A stretch of 64,000 bases of DNA from Planoprotostelium fungivorum (GCA_003024175.1 MDYQ01000002.1:302691-366690); one strand, 5' to 3'; counted from the stretch's first letter, positions 19,369 to 33,700 are shown. The notes: generated from the sequence alone by a model not told the origin. Numbers and translations: made by a program.

Positions 19369-22300
19369 TTACAAGAGGCAAAGGAGAGTGATAGCGGCCA
19401 CCGATGTGACGGATAGTTCAACCATCGACCCCCCGCTGCTGATGATATTGATCACAGATGTGTCTGAAGATGGTGTCGTGTCACTACCACTCTCAGGTGA
19501 TGACGTAGAACTGGTGGAGGGATCGACAGATATGGAGCCGATGGATGATATACTGGGGGTAGATACGGACGCGGTGGAAGATGTAGATTCAGAAATGGTA
19601 GAGGATGTGCTGGACGAAGAGCTGGTGTAGAGTCTGTCGGACCTCGAGTTGGTTCCCAAACTTGTAGAGGGTTCGCTTGATGTAGAGGATGAAATGGTAG
19701 CGGAGGTAGAGGTTGTGATCGGTGTAGAACTCGTAGAGGATGCGGTAGATGTAGAACTTACAGAGGTGGTGGATGTAGAGCTGGTAGAAGGTGTGGTGGA
19801 GGTAGAGCTCACAGAGGATGTGGTGGAGGTAGAGCTTACAGAGGATGTGGTAGATGTAGAGCTCACGGCGGATGTGGAGGATGTAGAGCTGGTAGAAGAC
19901 GTGGTAGAGTACGTCGAATGAGTAGATGATGTGGTGGACGTAGAGCTGGTGGACGATGTGGACGATGTGGAGAGGGTAGAGGATGTAGTACTTGTCGATG
20001 TGGTGTCTGAGGTCACCGTGGAACTTGCAGACGGCTCGGTGGATGTCGAGCTGGTAGAGGGTATCGATGACGAGGTGGAGGTCGTAGTAGTACTCTCTCC
20101 GGTGGATGATGTATATGAAGAGGTCGTGGAGCTCGTAGAGAGCTCACCAGATGTTGAGCTGGTGGAAGACTCGCTCGTGGCGGTATCTACCGAGGATGTA
20201 GACGATGTTGAGCTGGTGGTGGGTTCCATGGATGTAGAAGTGGTAGAGAGCACGCTGAAAGTAGAGCTGGTAGAGGTCTCGCTGTACGTTGTTGAGCTGG
20301 TGGAAGATTCAACCAATGTAGATGTTGTAGAAGTTGTGCTATCCATGGTTGAATCGGTAGAAATGATAGATGTGGAACTGAGGGAGGATGTGGTGGGATT
20401 GATCGCGTCACCTACATAATGGTCATCACAATGTCGAATGGTACATCACGCACCAGTACAGACGTTGGTTGTCATCTGACCTTGTCCTCTCACGATGACA
20501 AAAAACTGTGGGGACGTAGAACTGTTTGTCTTAAACTGGTTGTATAGAGGGGTGGAGGCCTTCATGAGTTGCTTTGAAGAGATGACGTTCAAAGGGACAA
20601 TCGATCCAGTGACATTCACGGACACAAGAGCGGCACCTACTGGTATAGGCGGGTACTGTAAGATCAACAGATCGTTGACATCGTAATTTTGCCCATACGA
20701 TCCCGGTCCGTTGATAGGCACTGTCATTCTATCAGCCGAATTGAATCGATGTATGTCGACTGACTCAGAGTGAAGCTGACTGTCATGGGTGATCGGGTAG
20801 GTAGTTGGACGTACAAGACATCGGAAGAGCAAGTGATCGTGAAGAGACTTGTGGTGCCATCTAGGTAATAGAAGGTAGACGATGAAGCTGTAGACATTGT
20901 AGTGGCCTTTGCCGGATCACTGGGGATACCATCACATCTCAGACAGTAACCTTGGGGTGGCTGAATGACGAATGCACTATTCCATGCAGGAACGTTGAAG
21001 ATAGAGTCATTCGTGACCGTGTAACACACTGAACAACCATGAGATAGGATGATCAGGAAGGTTTTCACTCACAGTCCACCAAAGGTGCATTTATAATCCC
21101 AAAATAGTTCACGGTTGTTGCAGTAGAACTGTTCGTGTCAGAAACATATCACATTGCGGGACGATTTCACCAGCTTTTCAATCCTTTTTGATAGAGGGGA
21201 CCCCCAGAATCTGCAATGACTCCAGAAGGAACATTGATTTGATATAGGTCTTTAGGAAGGTTGGGAAAGCTGGCTGAGATGGATCAATGCTGATGACTTG
21301 TGCTACAAGGAAGATCAGATGATGACTCCAACGAATGTCTCTTCATCGATCGATCATCTCTCACCGGGTTGATTCATCCTTATGGAGAGATTGATAGTAT
21401 TGCTGCTACCACAGTTGTACACGTAATCGAAGGCTCCCAACTGAGAGTCAACGGGTCGTCCATTGATAATTCCGCCTGGAGGATAGTAGGTGATGTTGAC
21501 CAATTTTACAAGAGCCCAATAGACAGAGGAGTTGCCAAAAGCCTGACAGGGAGCAGAATAAGTGCCCGTAGTAGATACAGTCAAGGTGGGTGGTGTCTGG
21601 GTGGAAATGAGCGTCCAACTGTTCTGCAAAACAGTACCAAAGCCTGAGCCCTTGCATGTGTGGGCATTATATAGCTGACATCTTGTGTTATTTATCCGTT
21701 GTAAGAGTTCGCTCCGATTCCTCACCACATAATGCTGCGATGTGTCCGAGTCCACCAGAAGAACGGAAGCTTGTGAAGTGCAGAGGTATGGTGTAGTGTC
21801 ATACACAACTCCCTGGTAGGCAAAGATGTAGGTGATGTTCTTTGGTGGAACTGGGATCAACTGCACTGAGAAGGTCTGAGGAAAGGAAGTGGCGTACAGT
21901 GGAAAAGCTGACCCAATGTGAATCATTTTATGGAGGTTCCATATCTCACCGTAGCCATCTATACTTGCAGTCGCATTCTCATTTACAGTCAATGAAGTTG
22001 AAAAGTCCACGGTGCTCGAATAGGTAGTGCCAGAATTCAGTTTCAATGCATAGGGTACATCCGAGGAGAAGACGTAGCGAGTAGAGTTTGGTGAGGTATA
22101 GTTCTGTCCGAGTGTGACCTGGACCACATCTGCTCTCGTCAGTAAATGAAGGAGATGACAGAGATGAGGAGAGGTATGATAGAAAGGCTCACCGTTCCAA
22201 AGTACGTTAAGCATGATTGGAGAGTTAAAGAAGACGGTCTGATTGAGAGGGGTCCATAGAATAATCTGATAGGAAGTACAAGGCTGGAGCTTGGGGCCTC

Positions 22301-22535
22301 GAGCGCCACCGTCACATATCTCGTTAAAGAATGCGCCAGGTGTATAGGAGTATGTGAAGGGATAGGGTGAGCTGGTTGTAAAGACGGGAGAGAAATAGCC
22401 GGTGGCATTAATTTGACTTCATAGATCTGAGAGAAGCTGAGTCGGGCGACGGTGAGAGAGGATGTGAGGTAAGTGACTCACGGTGGCTTGAGAGAGAGTG
22501 ACACAGAATAGGAAGAGAAAGAAGGTGCCTCCCAT
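19369..22535 (-). CDS. Mucin-like secreted surface protein, probably GPI-anchored
   Basis: The start at 22535 gives a signal peptide (MGGTFFLFLFCVTLSQA). A large ectodomain follows with many Asn-X-Ser/Thr sites and scattered Cys, spread over several exons (for example NATGYFSPVFTTSSPYPF, CSSDVLYVQLPTRSP and PINGPGSYGQNYDVND). The last exon (to 19369) encodes about 280 residues of almost pure Ser/Thr repeats of the type SSTSSTSTTSS, then ends in a hydrophobic tail LSVTSVAAITLLCLL directly before the stop. A Ser/Thr stalk with a terminal hydrophobic tail and no cytosolic end is the classic pattern of a GPI-anchored, heavily O-glycosylated coat or adhesion protein. The ectodomain family is not recognised. 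Exon borders in 21069-21350 are uncertain. Confidence 0.75.
19500..20345. repeat. Coding Ser/Thr repeat tract
   Basis: Degenerate repeats of about 24 to 30 nt (plus-strand core gtagagctggtagaggatgt) encode the Ser/Thr stalk of the mucin-like protein on the minus strand. They also leave long open frames rich in Glu and Val on the plus strand, which are shadows. Confidence 0.85.
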
Positions 22536-23056
22536 CTTGTGGTACGGATGAAAATGATGTGAGTGTGAAGCACCTGGAACATGGAAGGTGTCATTCGACG
22601 CCAAAAACCGTCCGGCACTCATACGATACAATGTGTCTTTTCGTGGAAGCTTTGGTAGTAATAGCACCTTAACGCTGAATGTAAGACAACTGATACTTGC
22701 TTAGATCTGTATACCGGCTGGAAATCGCACCAGTGTATTAGATCTGATGTAAAATACACCAGATCCGCGAACACCGTGACCAAATCCGTTGCCGGAAATT
22801 CTACCTGTGGTAAGCTGTAGTGTTTCGTAGACGATAAGGCCTTTCCTCTTTAGAAATTGAACCTTTTCGAATGAGGTCTTTGAAGACGTTTCACCGATCG
22901 GATGCAGCCGATCGAAAAAGATGACGATGATGTGATCTACACTCTTTGACTGATCTTAGAGGTCTGTTTGTAATTATGGAGGATACGGCACAGTTGTCTG
23001 CATGACCAAATCAATTCTCGAACACAACGAAAGAGAGAGTTCAAAGATCGACAAGT
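22536..23056. other. Intergenic, 0.5 kb
   Basis: Between the start of the mucin-like gene and the end of the USP gene, both on the minus strand. I see no coding exon, RNA gene or repeat; the mucin-like gene promoter is expected near 22536. Confidence 0.5.
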
Positions 23057-26000
23057 TTAATCGACAGAGTCCACCAAGCTGATCTGCGGCCCGAAAGTCT
23101 TCCAAGCCGAAGCGAAGAGTTGAGCGAACTTGGTCCAATCTTCTGGCTCTTTCGGTAGGGGCACCGAAGGAGGTAGCGGTGAAGAGTCATCCTGCAACAG
23201 CAGCTGTCTGGCTTCGATCATCTCCTCTTGTTCTGTTGACGTCAGATGTCTCTCTTCATTGCGTCCTTGACTCACTCCCTAGATATTCTTCCATCTCTCC
23301 CACGCTGACCAAGAGGGGTTCTGAGATCTCTGCGAAATCTGGGGAGGAACGAGGTACCACGATGGTGGTGAGGAGGACTAGATGTCGCACGCTCTCTGCG
23401 ATGGTGTCGGTGTCTACGTTACCCAACATCGTCAAGATGTTCGTCTTCTGTTCTCATCATCAGCTCATCATCTTCTCATGATGGCATCCTGATCGTGGAC
23501 ATGATGATGATGGACATGATGATGATGATGGTGATCACCTTGACGATCTTGACTGCCGTGTAGATGATACCCTCAACGTATTTACCATCCATCTCCTCGA
23601 TCTCTCTCATGGCCTTGTACGCTCCGAGGACATTCTTACACGCATCGATGACTGCCTCCTTTGTAAAGCTCTCCATGGCCTGATACCAGTACAGATACAT
23701 CCACCTCCATCGGTTCATCAGACCTTCGTACTTCTTGATGTCCGTGTCGTTCAGTACCACGTCCACCGCTGATTTCGTGACGTCATCACCCAGTACTTGT
23801 TGCATCCTCTCGTGAGATGAGAAGCCCATGTCTTCTACAATGCTTCGATTCATGATCTGAAGTCATCAGGATGGTATGTCTTTATAGATGTTGTATGTCT
23901 TCAGAGGATATCGTATTGTCACATGAATTGAAAAGATGTTCACCTCTTTGTAGATGGTGGATGCGACGTAACCTCCGTGCTTGACTGGGCCAGCGAAGGC
24001 AGCGAGGAAGGTGGATAAGTCTTTCATCCTCAGATCTGGCTCGTTGAGTGATCCACTGGCCTCCACCGCCTTCTCTTCTTCAACCAACTACATTTCATCT
24101 CAGTAGTCATCCTTTCATCTGTGGATGACACATATATTTGTACATATAAACTTGTACAAGAACATCCTCCATGTCTGAAGGTATGAATCACTCACCCTGG
24201 ATGTGAAACGATATTGGATCTGTTGGATCTTATCTCCCGAGTTCATCGCCTTCTTCTCCCACTCCTCCAGTTCCTTACTGAATTTCTTATTGCTCTCCTC
24301 CACTTCCTCCCTCAAACTCTTCTGCATGCCCTCCACCGTCTCTCTTCTGAACGTCTCCGAGAAGTCCGGGTCACCCTGTCTGTCTCTCACGTAGATCAGG
24401 AAATAGGCACTCGTTGCATTTCTCGATTGTCCCAGGCCATCCTTCATGACGTTCTCTTCTTCTTCTTCGTTCACTCTGACGTCGTTGTACTTTATCCACT
24501 TGTTGTTCTCTAAATCTCGAATGTGGGTCCAGTAGTGACCGCTGCCCGCCACACCCTGGTGGATGCAGGCGGCGAAGAGTTGATACTTTTCTCTCTGGTT
24601 GAGTTGGGAGTACAAGCCTTCGATCTCGTCCTCTAAGCCTTTGATCTTATCACGGATCTCTTGAATGTTGTTCCTCTCTCGTTGTAGATAGCCGTCCATC
24701 AGCTGGATGATAGAGGGATCGCTTTCGTTGTCCTTCAGGTAGTCTAGCGTAGATTCGATGGCTGAATCGATGGCGTGATCTCTACCCTGTCATTCATCAG
24801 ATGATCGTGGAGATGTCACGATGTCACACCTTGTAGCGTGTGTAGTTGAGGAGGTTCTGCTTCTGCTGTGCGAGATGTGCTTTCAACTCTACGCTCTCTC
24901 TTCTCTTCTGTGTGGTGATCGCTTGATTCTCCACGTAAAATCGGTCCATGAATAATTCTTTGGGAAAATGAATGGGTGTCTCTCTCTTCAGATACGTCTT
25001 GCTCTCTTTGTCATAATACACTCTCTGTTCGATCATCATTCTCGGTTATTTTGCATTCAAAACTCACGCTCTGCAGGAGAAAAACGACGTCGGGTAATTT
25101 TTTGAACCAGAGAGAACGATTGGCAACGCTCTGATAACCTTTGTCCGTCACGTAGTCCGATTCATCAGTCAGAGCCTCATCGATTCGCTCGTAGACATTG
25201 CTCGATTCTTCTCCGATGGGTAATATCTTGATGACGTCAATCATCGATGAAATTCTGAAATCGTCGATGTGTAGATCGGAATCATCGATGCGTTCGTGAC
25301 TCACCAATGTCGATATCTGTGCATCTTTCGTGGATTCTGTCGTCGTGCTGTCTTGCTCTTTCGCGCTGGAATACTGTACACCCGTTCCGTGAAACAATCT
25401 GAAGAAAAGAATGAGGGGAGGAGAATTCCATCATGCTGGGGACGTCAATCTACAACGCTATCGATGATGTCACTCACGCGAACAACTTTTGGAGTTCGTG
25501 CATGACTGCATCGAGATGAGAAGACGTGCTGGTGATGATGAAACTCACACTGGACGGATTGTTGTGATAAGAGAGGTGGTTCTTTGACTTCCAAATCCAT
25601 CTTGTCTGTATCTTCCTTCTTCGATGGTTCATCTTCCACTGGGTTGATGTCGGATGGCTCGACTTTTGTTGGGTAAGACAAAATGGCTCTCTTCAACTTC
25701 GGAATGTGAAAATAAGCTTGAAGCAGAGAATTGACGTAACAAGTCTGTCCGATGTTCTTGATGCCAACGGGTCTGCAGGAACGTTAATGTTGGGATGAAA
25801 TCATCAGACACTCACACATTATCTTCCCTCTTTCGAAACTGTGGATTCTCGTAATGATTGATGGTGGACATGCCGTCTGCGTTTGCCATGAGAGAATTCT
25901 CTACGGCGATGGCCATGTTGGTGTCTTCTGGTTTCGACAAGTCCACCATCTCTACTGGCTTCTCTCGAGTCTGTTGTTTCGAGAGTTCTATCGCCTTCTG

Positions 26001-26289
26001 TAACTCTTGATCCTCTTTTGAAGTGGCGAGAGTAGCAAGAGTGCCAGCCGCTCTTCACAATCGATGAGCCATGGTAGAAAGAGACTTTAGACACTCACGC
26101 TTCTTCACCAGAGGGATTAAAGACACGTTCGACCGCCGCATTGAGATCGCCTCGCGTCGTCTTCAAGAGACTGACCGCCCTCTCGCGTGCAACTTCTGTG
26201 ATATGCATGAGACTCTGAACCTTCTCTTCATCAATTGTTTCGTCCTTGTGGGTGTTAGCGGGGTTGGAATGGTATGGAAGTGCCACCAT
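23057..26289 (-). CDS. Ubiquitin-specific protease, USP25/USP28-like
   Basis: Removes ubiquitin from proteins. The N-terminus (start 26289) has a UBA-like helix set (SLLKTTRGDLNAAVERVF), then UIM-type segments (ELQKAIELS and MAIAVENSL), then the USP Cys box RPVGIKNIGQTCYVNSLLQA. A long helical insertion with coiled-coil character (RERNNIQEIRDKIKGLEDEI) precedes the His box YQLFAACIHQGVAGSGHYWT and the end of the fold with KYNDVRV and ATSAYFLIYV. The catalytic Cys and His are present. A C-terminal region of about 350 residues follows (for example YEGLMNRWRWMYLYWYQAME). UBA, UIMs, split USP domain and long C-terminus are the USP25/28 order. About ten introns; an exon at about 23281-23454 (LLTTIVVPRSSPDFAEISEP) is missed if only long frames are read. 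Confidence 0.88.
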
Positions 26290-26726
26290 CGTCAGATCTA
26301 TCTTCTGTCTCTTACTCCCGGGGCCCGTAATTCTTGTTCGTATGTTATGTTTGCCTGAAATCAGAAGACGATGTGATTTGGACCGATTGCCTCCTCACAA
26401 ATGGGTTACGTATCGTGACGAATTTCGTGTAACACGCACTACAACACATTTTGTATTCGCAGGATGGCTGCGACGCACACTGAATGCAGTCACAGGCGAT
26501 GCAAATTAAGGTATTGATAACCCTCGGAGTAGTACGACGACGAGAAGAGCGTGATGTTCATCATCAGAAGCCCATCTATAAAAGAGGCCAATGAGTAGTT
26601 GATAATCAAATATGCACGTGATCAAGAGGGCTCATCGAACAATTTCCACTGTTACATTTTGCATTCGAATAACATCCTCACCGTACAACGATCTCCTATT
26701 CGTTCTGAATTACTTGTTATAGAAGT
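26290..26726. other. Intergenic, 0.4 kb
   Basis: Separates the USP start from the 3' end of the membrane-protein gene on the same strand. Short open frames only; no feature supported apart from the expected USP promoter. Confidence 0.5.
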
Positions 26727-27446
26727 TCAATTGAATTTATACAGATGGCGAGTGGCAAACGATTTCCCTTGAATCATCCCCACAGTAAATAAAGTGATCA
26801 TCGGAAGAAAAGTTGCCATCAGCCACCACTGCTTCTCGATGTAGGCCATCACCACGACGGCAACCAGACCAGGACCCCAAGTGTATAAGAGAGTGTTGTA
26901 GCCCCATCTTAAACCGTGGGAGATGCCGTGTTCCGTGATGATCCTCGAATACAAGTAGAGGACGAGAGTCAATCCGAGATTGATGAGACCTAATCCGAAT
27001 AGATAGGCGTGCTCCTCGTGCGTGTAATAGTTGAAAGTGAGATAGAGCATCGTCACAAGTCCGACGATGCTGATGATGACTGCGGGGAGAGCTACGCGAG
27101 TTGCAGCCCATCTGATTAGGGTATAAATTGAAAGAATAGAACGTGTGTCTCACCTCTGTGATAGAATGTATGGATTTTTGACAAGAGCTCCGAGTGAAAT
27201 TAGAAACCATACGAGTAGGATGGCGAACATGTAACCGGCTGCTCGACACACATCGTGATCATCTTCGTGGTATCTTACATGATCACAAGTGTGGCGGTAG
27301 GGAAAGTGAAGATGGTCTGGTAGAACGCCGGGAAGAAGGTTGATGATGCCAAAGAGAGGGAGAAAGGCCTGACATAGATCTAAAGTGGTACTCTTGAATT
27401 GTCTCTGCTGTGTTCCTCTCTTGCCATCGTCATTGATCTCCTCCAT
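26727..27446 (-). CDS. Polytopic membrane protein of unknown function
   Basis: Two exons, joined at the donor near 27153 and an acceptor at about 27112. The protein is about 225 residues. After a hydrophilic start (MEEINDDGKRGTQQ) at least five hydrophobic segments follow, among them AGYMFAILLVWFLISLGALV, VALPAVIISIVGLVTMLYL, AYLFGLGLINLGLTLVLYLY, LLYTWGPGLVAVVVMAYI and a final WWLMATFLPMITLFTVGMI. The tail is short and basic. A His/Cys/Asp-rich loop (HFPYRHTCDHVRYHEDDHDV) lies before the first helix and could bind metal (inference). No family recognised. It is divergent from the Pls-like NRPS gene with about 330 bp between the starts, so the two could share a promoter. Confidence 0.7.
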
Positions 27447-27775
27447 TGCCCCGATGTGACCCGATCGTTGGCACTCTGCTTCAGAAATGGTTTTCGAAAT
27501 ATCCTTCCGAAGATTGACAGGAACTCTTTGTGGTCTCTTTCTCCTTCTCTCCTTCTTTGTCGAATCCAGTAAGAAGAGTAGGATACACGAGGCTCTCTTA
27601 TTTTATCTTCTGTGGATCACAGCAGGACAAGAAGCTGTCGAGGTGGGAAACAGAGAACAAGCCGAGAAACAACGCGCCAGACTCAAAGGGCAATTCGGAA
27701 CTATCAGAAATCCGAAACGCACCCGAAGGCTTGCGACAACAGTTGGATCTCTGCTACAAAGTCACAGAGGACACG

Positions 27776-30700
27776 ATGTACCAGAGTTTAGAGGACAACG
27801 AGAGGCGTCCCCTCCTGATCCCTTCGCACGACCATCGGGTTTCCAAGCGTCCTCCTTCCTATGTCGCTGAGCCACCCGAGGTCCCTCAGATAGGATGCAT
27901 CAGTCATCATCTGGCAGCTTTCGCTGTGGTTTACTTTAGACATTTCGCTGAGCATGATCCTGTCGAATTATCGGCTACCATTCAGGCCAGCACTGCGACG
28001 GTGAGCATTCTACTCCAGAGATTTGTGATGTTGATGCTTTTGCAGATGAGATTACCCGCTACCACCGTATCATTCCGAATCGATAGAGAAATGACACTCA
28101 GTGAAGTCAGGGAAGCCACCACACGCGCCGTACCCTTGGCCGTGGTTGGTGTGGCTGACGCATTACAGACCGACATCAGGTGGGTCCAATGTGATCCGAT
28201 ATGTAAATGAAAACAAACAGGTGTTGTTGCATCGTTTTCCCACCTTGTGAGGGAAATGGAGGGGACTGGGTTCTTCACATGGATTTCCGACACGCCACAG
28301 AAGATGAAGGTCCCAGTCTTCGATTCAAGTGTCAAGGAGGTGAGTCGAAACTCACAGTCATCGCCTTTGCACGATCCGATCGAGTGATCCATCTTCAGGT
28401 CACCTTGCCACGAGGAAGTTTGTGCCTCATCACGTCAAGAATGTCTGCGATCAGATCATCACACAGCACTCCCTCAAAGTTGGACAGACTTTCTTCTTGA
28501 ATCACGATGAGGTCAGTCTGCTGAAGAAATTTATGGACAGTCCCAAGTATTTAGAGCCAGAGGTGATGCACATCTTAACACCGAAAAGAACTAAGAGAGA
28601 CAGTACCCTGAGGGTCCCAAGTTGCTCCACCACTTTTTCGAAGAGAATGCCACACACCTACCCGGTAACAGCTGCCTCTACTGGAAGGGACAGAACCACA
28701 GCTACCAGAACATCAACTCGAAAGCAGAACAGATGGCGGGACACCTCCAGAAGATGGGTGAGAGACTCATCCACAGAGGATTTCTTGAATTAAACGATAT
28801 TCACGATCGTTTTATATTTTTACATATATTATACAATGACGATACCATTTATGAATTCCGCTCAGGAGTGGTCGCGGGTGGTTACGTCGGACTGTTCATG
28901 GCTAAATCAGTGGAATTATACATCGCCATGCTGGCTATATTGAAAACGGGAGCAGCTTACGTTCCCCTCGACTTGTCCTTCCCTCCCGATCGAGTCAAAT
29001 TCATCCTCGGTGACTGCGGTGCCCAACTCCTCTTGATCAACACCGAACCCTCCGAAGACCTACAACAGTGGGACGGACAGGTACTTCCACCTCATGACGT
29101 CATCTGACGTCACTCTAGCTCGTCGACGTTCCCGCCCTTTTGACCCAATGTACGCCTAACGATCACTTGTTCGTCGGTCCCAACATCAATTCGAGGTCAC
29201 CGGCTTACGTCATCTACACGAGTGGTACCACTGGACTTCCCAAGGGAGTGGTCATCACCCACGGCAACGTTAGACATCTCGTGAGGTCGGAGAAGATCTT
29301 GTTCGAGACGAAGAGTTCGGATCGTGTGGCGCAAGGATTTTCTGTCGCTTTCGATGCATCCCTCGAGGAACTGTGGATGGCTTGGGCTGCAGGAGGTATT
29401 TCATCACATCATGTTTGATATCACATCATGCCTGACATCACATCACATCACACTGCACATCATGTGTTGCATCACATCATGTCTGACATCACATCACGGT
29501 TCAAATCCATAACAAAATGACAGGCACGCTGGTACCTGTGCCAGAAGACACCATGAAGGCACCAGATGCCCTTCCCAGTGAGTCTCATCATCCATTCCAT
29601 CACACGGAGAGAATCGATTCCTCATCACATCAGGCTATCTCATCGAGAACGGTGTCAACGTCCTCTCAACCGTCCCCACTCTCCTCTCGCTCATCGAACA
29701 CGTCCCCACCTTACGTCTTCTCATCTTGGGAGGTGAGCTTCATGTGATGATCATCACTGAAGAGAATCAGGAGAGGTATGTCCTCCCGAACTCCTGACGA
29801 AATGGTACAGCCCATCCTGCCGCGTTGTCAACTCTTACGGCCCCACTGAAACGACCGTCGTTTCCACGGCTGCAGGTGGATTCGTTGAAATGTGGATGAA
29901 ATGTCGTCTCACTCGGATAGATTTCAACCCTAACGTCAAGCTGACCATCGGACACCCGTTACCGGGATACAAGATCTTGGTTCTAGATCAATCGGGTCAG
30001 ATCGTACCCCTGGGTGCCCCAGGTAAAGACTACACACACGAACGTCCATCCTTCTTACATCAACAATGTAACGAATATGTGCAGGTGAGCTGTGCATTGG
30101 AGGTCCTGCCGTCGCAGCCGGTTACCTCAACCGTCCCGAATTAACGGCGAGCAAATTCAACGACGTGTCACCCTTGGCAACCGGATTCTCCGGCAGATTG
30201 TACCGCACGGGAGATCTCGTCCGATTGACCGAATACGGTACCGTCGATTTCCTGGGCCGTATCGATACGCAGGTGAAGTCGATTCTTTCTGAAACATGTT
30301 GCTGAGAAGGAGAAAAGGTGAAGATCAGAGGATTCAGAGTGGAATTGGCCGAGATCGAGTCGTTGCTGCTGCAGAGTGGAGGCATTCGAAACTGCGCCGT
30401 AGCTCTAAAGCAGAAAGACGAGATCAAGAAGCTAGTGGCTTACGTGGTGCTCGATACTGGTACCACACTCAACACCGACAGCGTCAAGAGCTATTTGAGA
30501 CAGAGATTGGCACCTTACATGATTCCCAACAACTTTGTCGTCATGTCTTCCCTCCCCATCTTGACCAGTGGAAAGGTGATTCATCCATCTACAACGAGTC
30601 GAATGTGAACGACAACAGGTGGACCGTAAAGCACTTCCAGATCCTTCACACGATGACAACATCACTCGACCACTGGTCATGCCCGTGGGACACTTGGAGA

Positions 30701-33700
30701 GCATCGTCTACAATTCATTCAAGAAATATCTCGGAACTTCCGATCTGTGTACCAGCGATGACTTTTTCAACGCGGGAGGAAATTCTCTCTTGGCCTCGCT
30801 CGTCGTCTCTCACCTCAGGCAGAACCCAGAATTCATCGGTGAGTTGTAGATGCCACGTTCTATCTTTAGAGCGATCACGTGACGTGGTACAGGAGTGTCG
30901 GTGAAGGACGTCTACAAGATGAGAACGACGAGAGCTCTCACGCAGTACATCTCGGAGAATTCGATGGGATCTCCTTACATGACTTCACCGGGTGACATCA
31001 ACGGAGAGAACGGCAACCAACCCTCCAATGAGATCCCACACGTGCGTCTCTTCATCATTCTCCATTGATTCTCCATCATATCCACTGATTCTCCATGACA
31101 TCCACTGATTCTCCATCAGGTCAACGTCTTTGTCCGTTTCATCACGGGATTGATCCAGATCTTGTTTCTCACCGTCTTTGGTATCTTGGGAATGGGTTAC
31201 CTCCACCTGGCTCTCTACTGGCGTCTCGCTCTGGGAGATTGGTACTACGGTGTCATCATCACTGCTGCCGTTGTATTCATGATCATCTACATTCCCCTCT
31301 CCATATTCTTCTCTGTTCTCTTCAAATGGATTCTCATCGGAAGATTCAAACCGGGTAAACACAGAGTGTGGGGATTCTATTACCTCCGCTTCTGGCTCGT
31401 GGGAAAGGTACGTCTCATTTTCATCTCCATTTTATGACTACACACCTCGTGACTCGTTGTAGATGATCGGTGCTGCCCCCGTGGGCTTGATGTCAGCGAC
31501 ACCCTTCCTCCCCGTGTATTACTGGTTGATGGGTGCTAAGATTGGAAAGAATACGTACATCGGTACCACTCGTATCTCCTGTTACGATCTCATCACCATC
31601 GGAGACAACGCCAGTTTGGCCAGAGAGTCTGCTCTGTTGGGTTACAGGGTGAATCTCTCCTTCTATACATATTCATCTGATCGTGGTAGGTTGAGAACGG
31701 ATGGCTCATCATCGCTCCCGTCACCGTGGGAGCCAATGCGTGAGTGCAAAGTGATGTCGAGTGTCTCAATGTCGTACAGTTACGTCGGATTACGTAGCAT
31801 CTTGGAAGGAGATTCCGAATTAGGTGCCGGAAGTGAGTTGGGAGATTTATCCGTGGTCGCTGCGGGACAAAAGATTCCCGCCCTTCAAGCTTGGACTGGC
31901 TCTCCCAGTCAATTTGTTCGTAACGTGAGTGAACTCTTTCATCCTCGTGACGTTGAACTCTTTCCACGTCGAACTGACGAGGTTGCAGTTATCGCAAGAG
32001 GAGCACGTGTTCGTTCACACTCCAGGATATCTCGTCATGCAATTTGTAGCCTTCTGGACGGTCAGTTTCATCCCTGCCATCGGTTATGGAGCCGTGACAG
32101 CTCTCTTCTTTGTCGCTTACGATTACTTCGACAGTGAGTTTATTCATTCATCTCCACACATCCGTACGTCTTTATTTTTACTGATGGATGGAAGGTTTCT
32201 GGATCACACTGTCACTCATCTGGCCCCTTTCTTGTTTCTACGTTCTCTTCAGTATCTTCGCCTGCGTCTTCGTCAAGAGGTGACGTGTCATGATGTCATC
32301 TCAATCTGACCCCGAGCAGAGTGTTGGCGGGTAAAGTGGGAGGAATGGTGAGACTGTACAGCTTCGCTTACATCCGTCTGTGGATGGCAGACGCCTCCAT
32401 GTCCATGAGTTTGTCTCTTCTCAAATCCATGTACGCCACCATCTACACTCCCTCTTGGATCAGAATGTTGGGTGCCGACATCGGAAAGGGCGCTGAGATC
32501 TCCACCCTCAACCACATCTCGGCCGATCACCTCACCGTGCGTACATCTCCTTCTCCACTACATTTCCCACAGTTTCTCCACGACTGACAGACCACAGATC
32601 CGCTCCGGAGCTTTCTTGGCAGATTCCACGAGTATCGGTGCCCCCCGAGTACAACACGGCTTCGTCACCGTGGAGCCAACGATCATCGGAGAGAAGACTT
32701 TCATCGGTAACTCTGCCGTGATGGCGGGAGGTATCACCCTGGGAAGAAACAATCTCGTCGGTGCCCTCTCTTGCTCACCCTCCGTTACACCTCCCGACAA
32801 CACCTCCTGGGTGGGCTCACCCGCCTTCTTGATTCCCAGTCGAGCCATTTCCACTTCCTTCGGTTCGTCTCTGACGTACGATCCACCCGCCAGATTGGTC
32901 TGGGGACGTGGAGCGATGGAGATCTTCAAGATCACACTCCCCCACACCTTCGCCATCGGTACTGGAATGCCTCTCATCTACGCCATCATGTACCAATTGG
33001 ACGATCTTCACATTCCGTGGTGGAGGTGATAGACATGGATGTTACGTCAAACTCACAGGAGTAGATCTATCCTGCAGACTACGGCGGGCGGTTTGGGTCT
33101 CATCCTCGGATTCACCCTCCTGACTGTTCTGTCCAAGTGGGTCCTCATTGGAAAGTTCAAGAGGATGGAGAAGCCTCTCTACTCTTCCTTCGTGTGGAGG
33201 AACGAGCTGGTCAATTCTCTCTGCGAGAGTTACGTCTATCCGGTCCTAGTGGGTCCACTCCTGGGTACTCCTCTGGCCACACTCTTCTTCCAGATGATGG
33301 GAAGGTGATCGACTCATGAAAAGTGTAAACTCACTGCGGACAGTCACTTTGGTACGATGGTATACATGGACTCTACGGAGATCACAGAGTTCGACTTGGT
33401 CTGGGTGGCTGATCACGCCACCATCAACAACGGTGTCACGCTTCAGACTCACTTGTTTGAGGACAGAATCATGAAGATGTCAGATCTCCGTGTGGGAAGA
33501 GGTGCCACAGTGGGTGAGTGAGATGGAAGCGACCAAGAGTTGACATGTGAAGGAACTTCTTCTGTGGTGCTGTACGATTCGGTGGTGGGAGAGCACGTGA
33601 CGCTGAAGAGTCTGTCACTGTTGATGAAGGGAGAACAACTGCCGGCCAACACGCGATGGGCGGGTATCCCCACGGCCATGATCACGAACAGAACCATCGG

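Noticed and set aside
19649-20419. Long Glu/Val-rich open frames on the plus strand
   Set aside because: They are the antisense of the Ser/Thr repeat stalk of the mucin-like gene; the repeat period keeps several frames open and the minus-strand reading has a signal peptide, glycosylation sites and a GPI-type tail.
29485-29500. tRNA-like ggttcaaatcc
   Set aside because: Lies in the repeat-filled intron of the Pls-like gene, with no cloverleaf around it.
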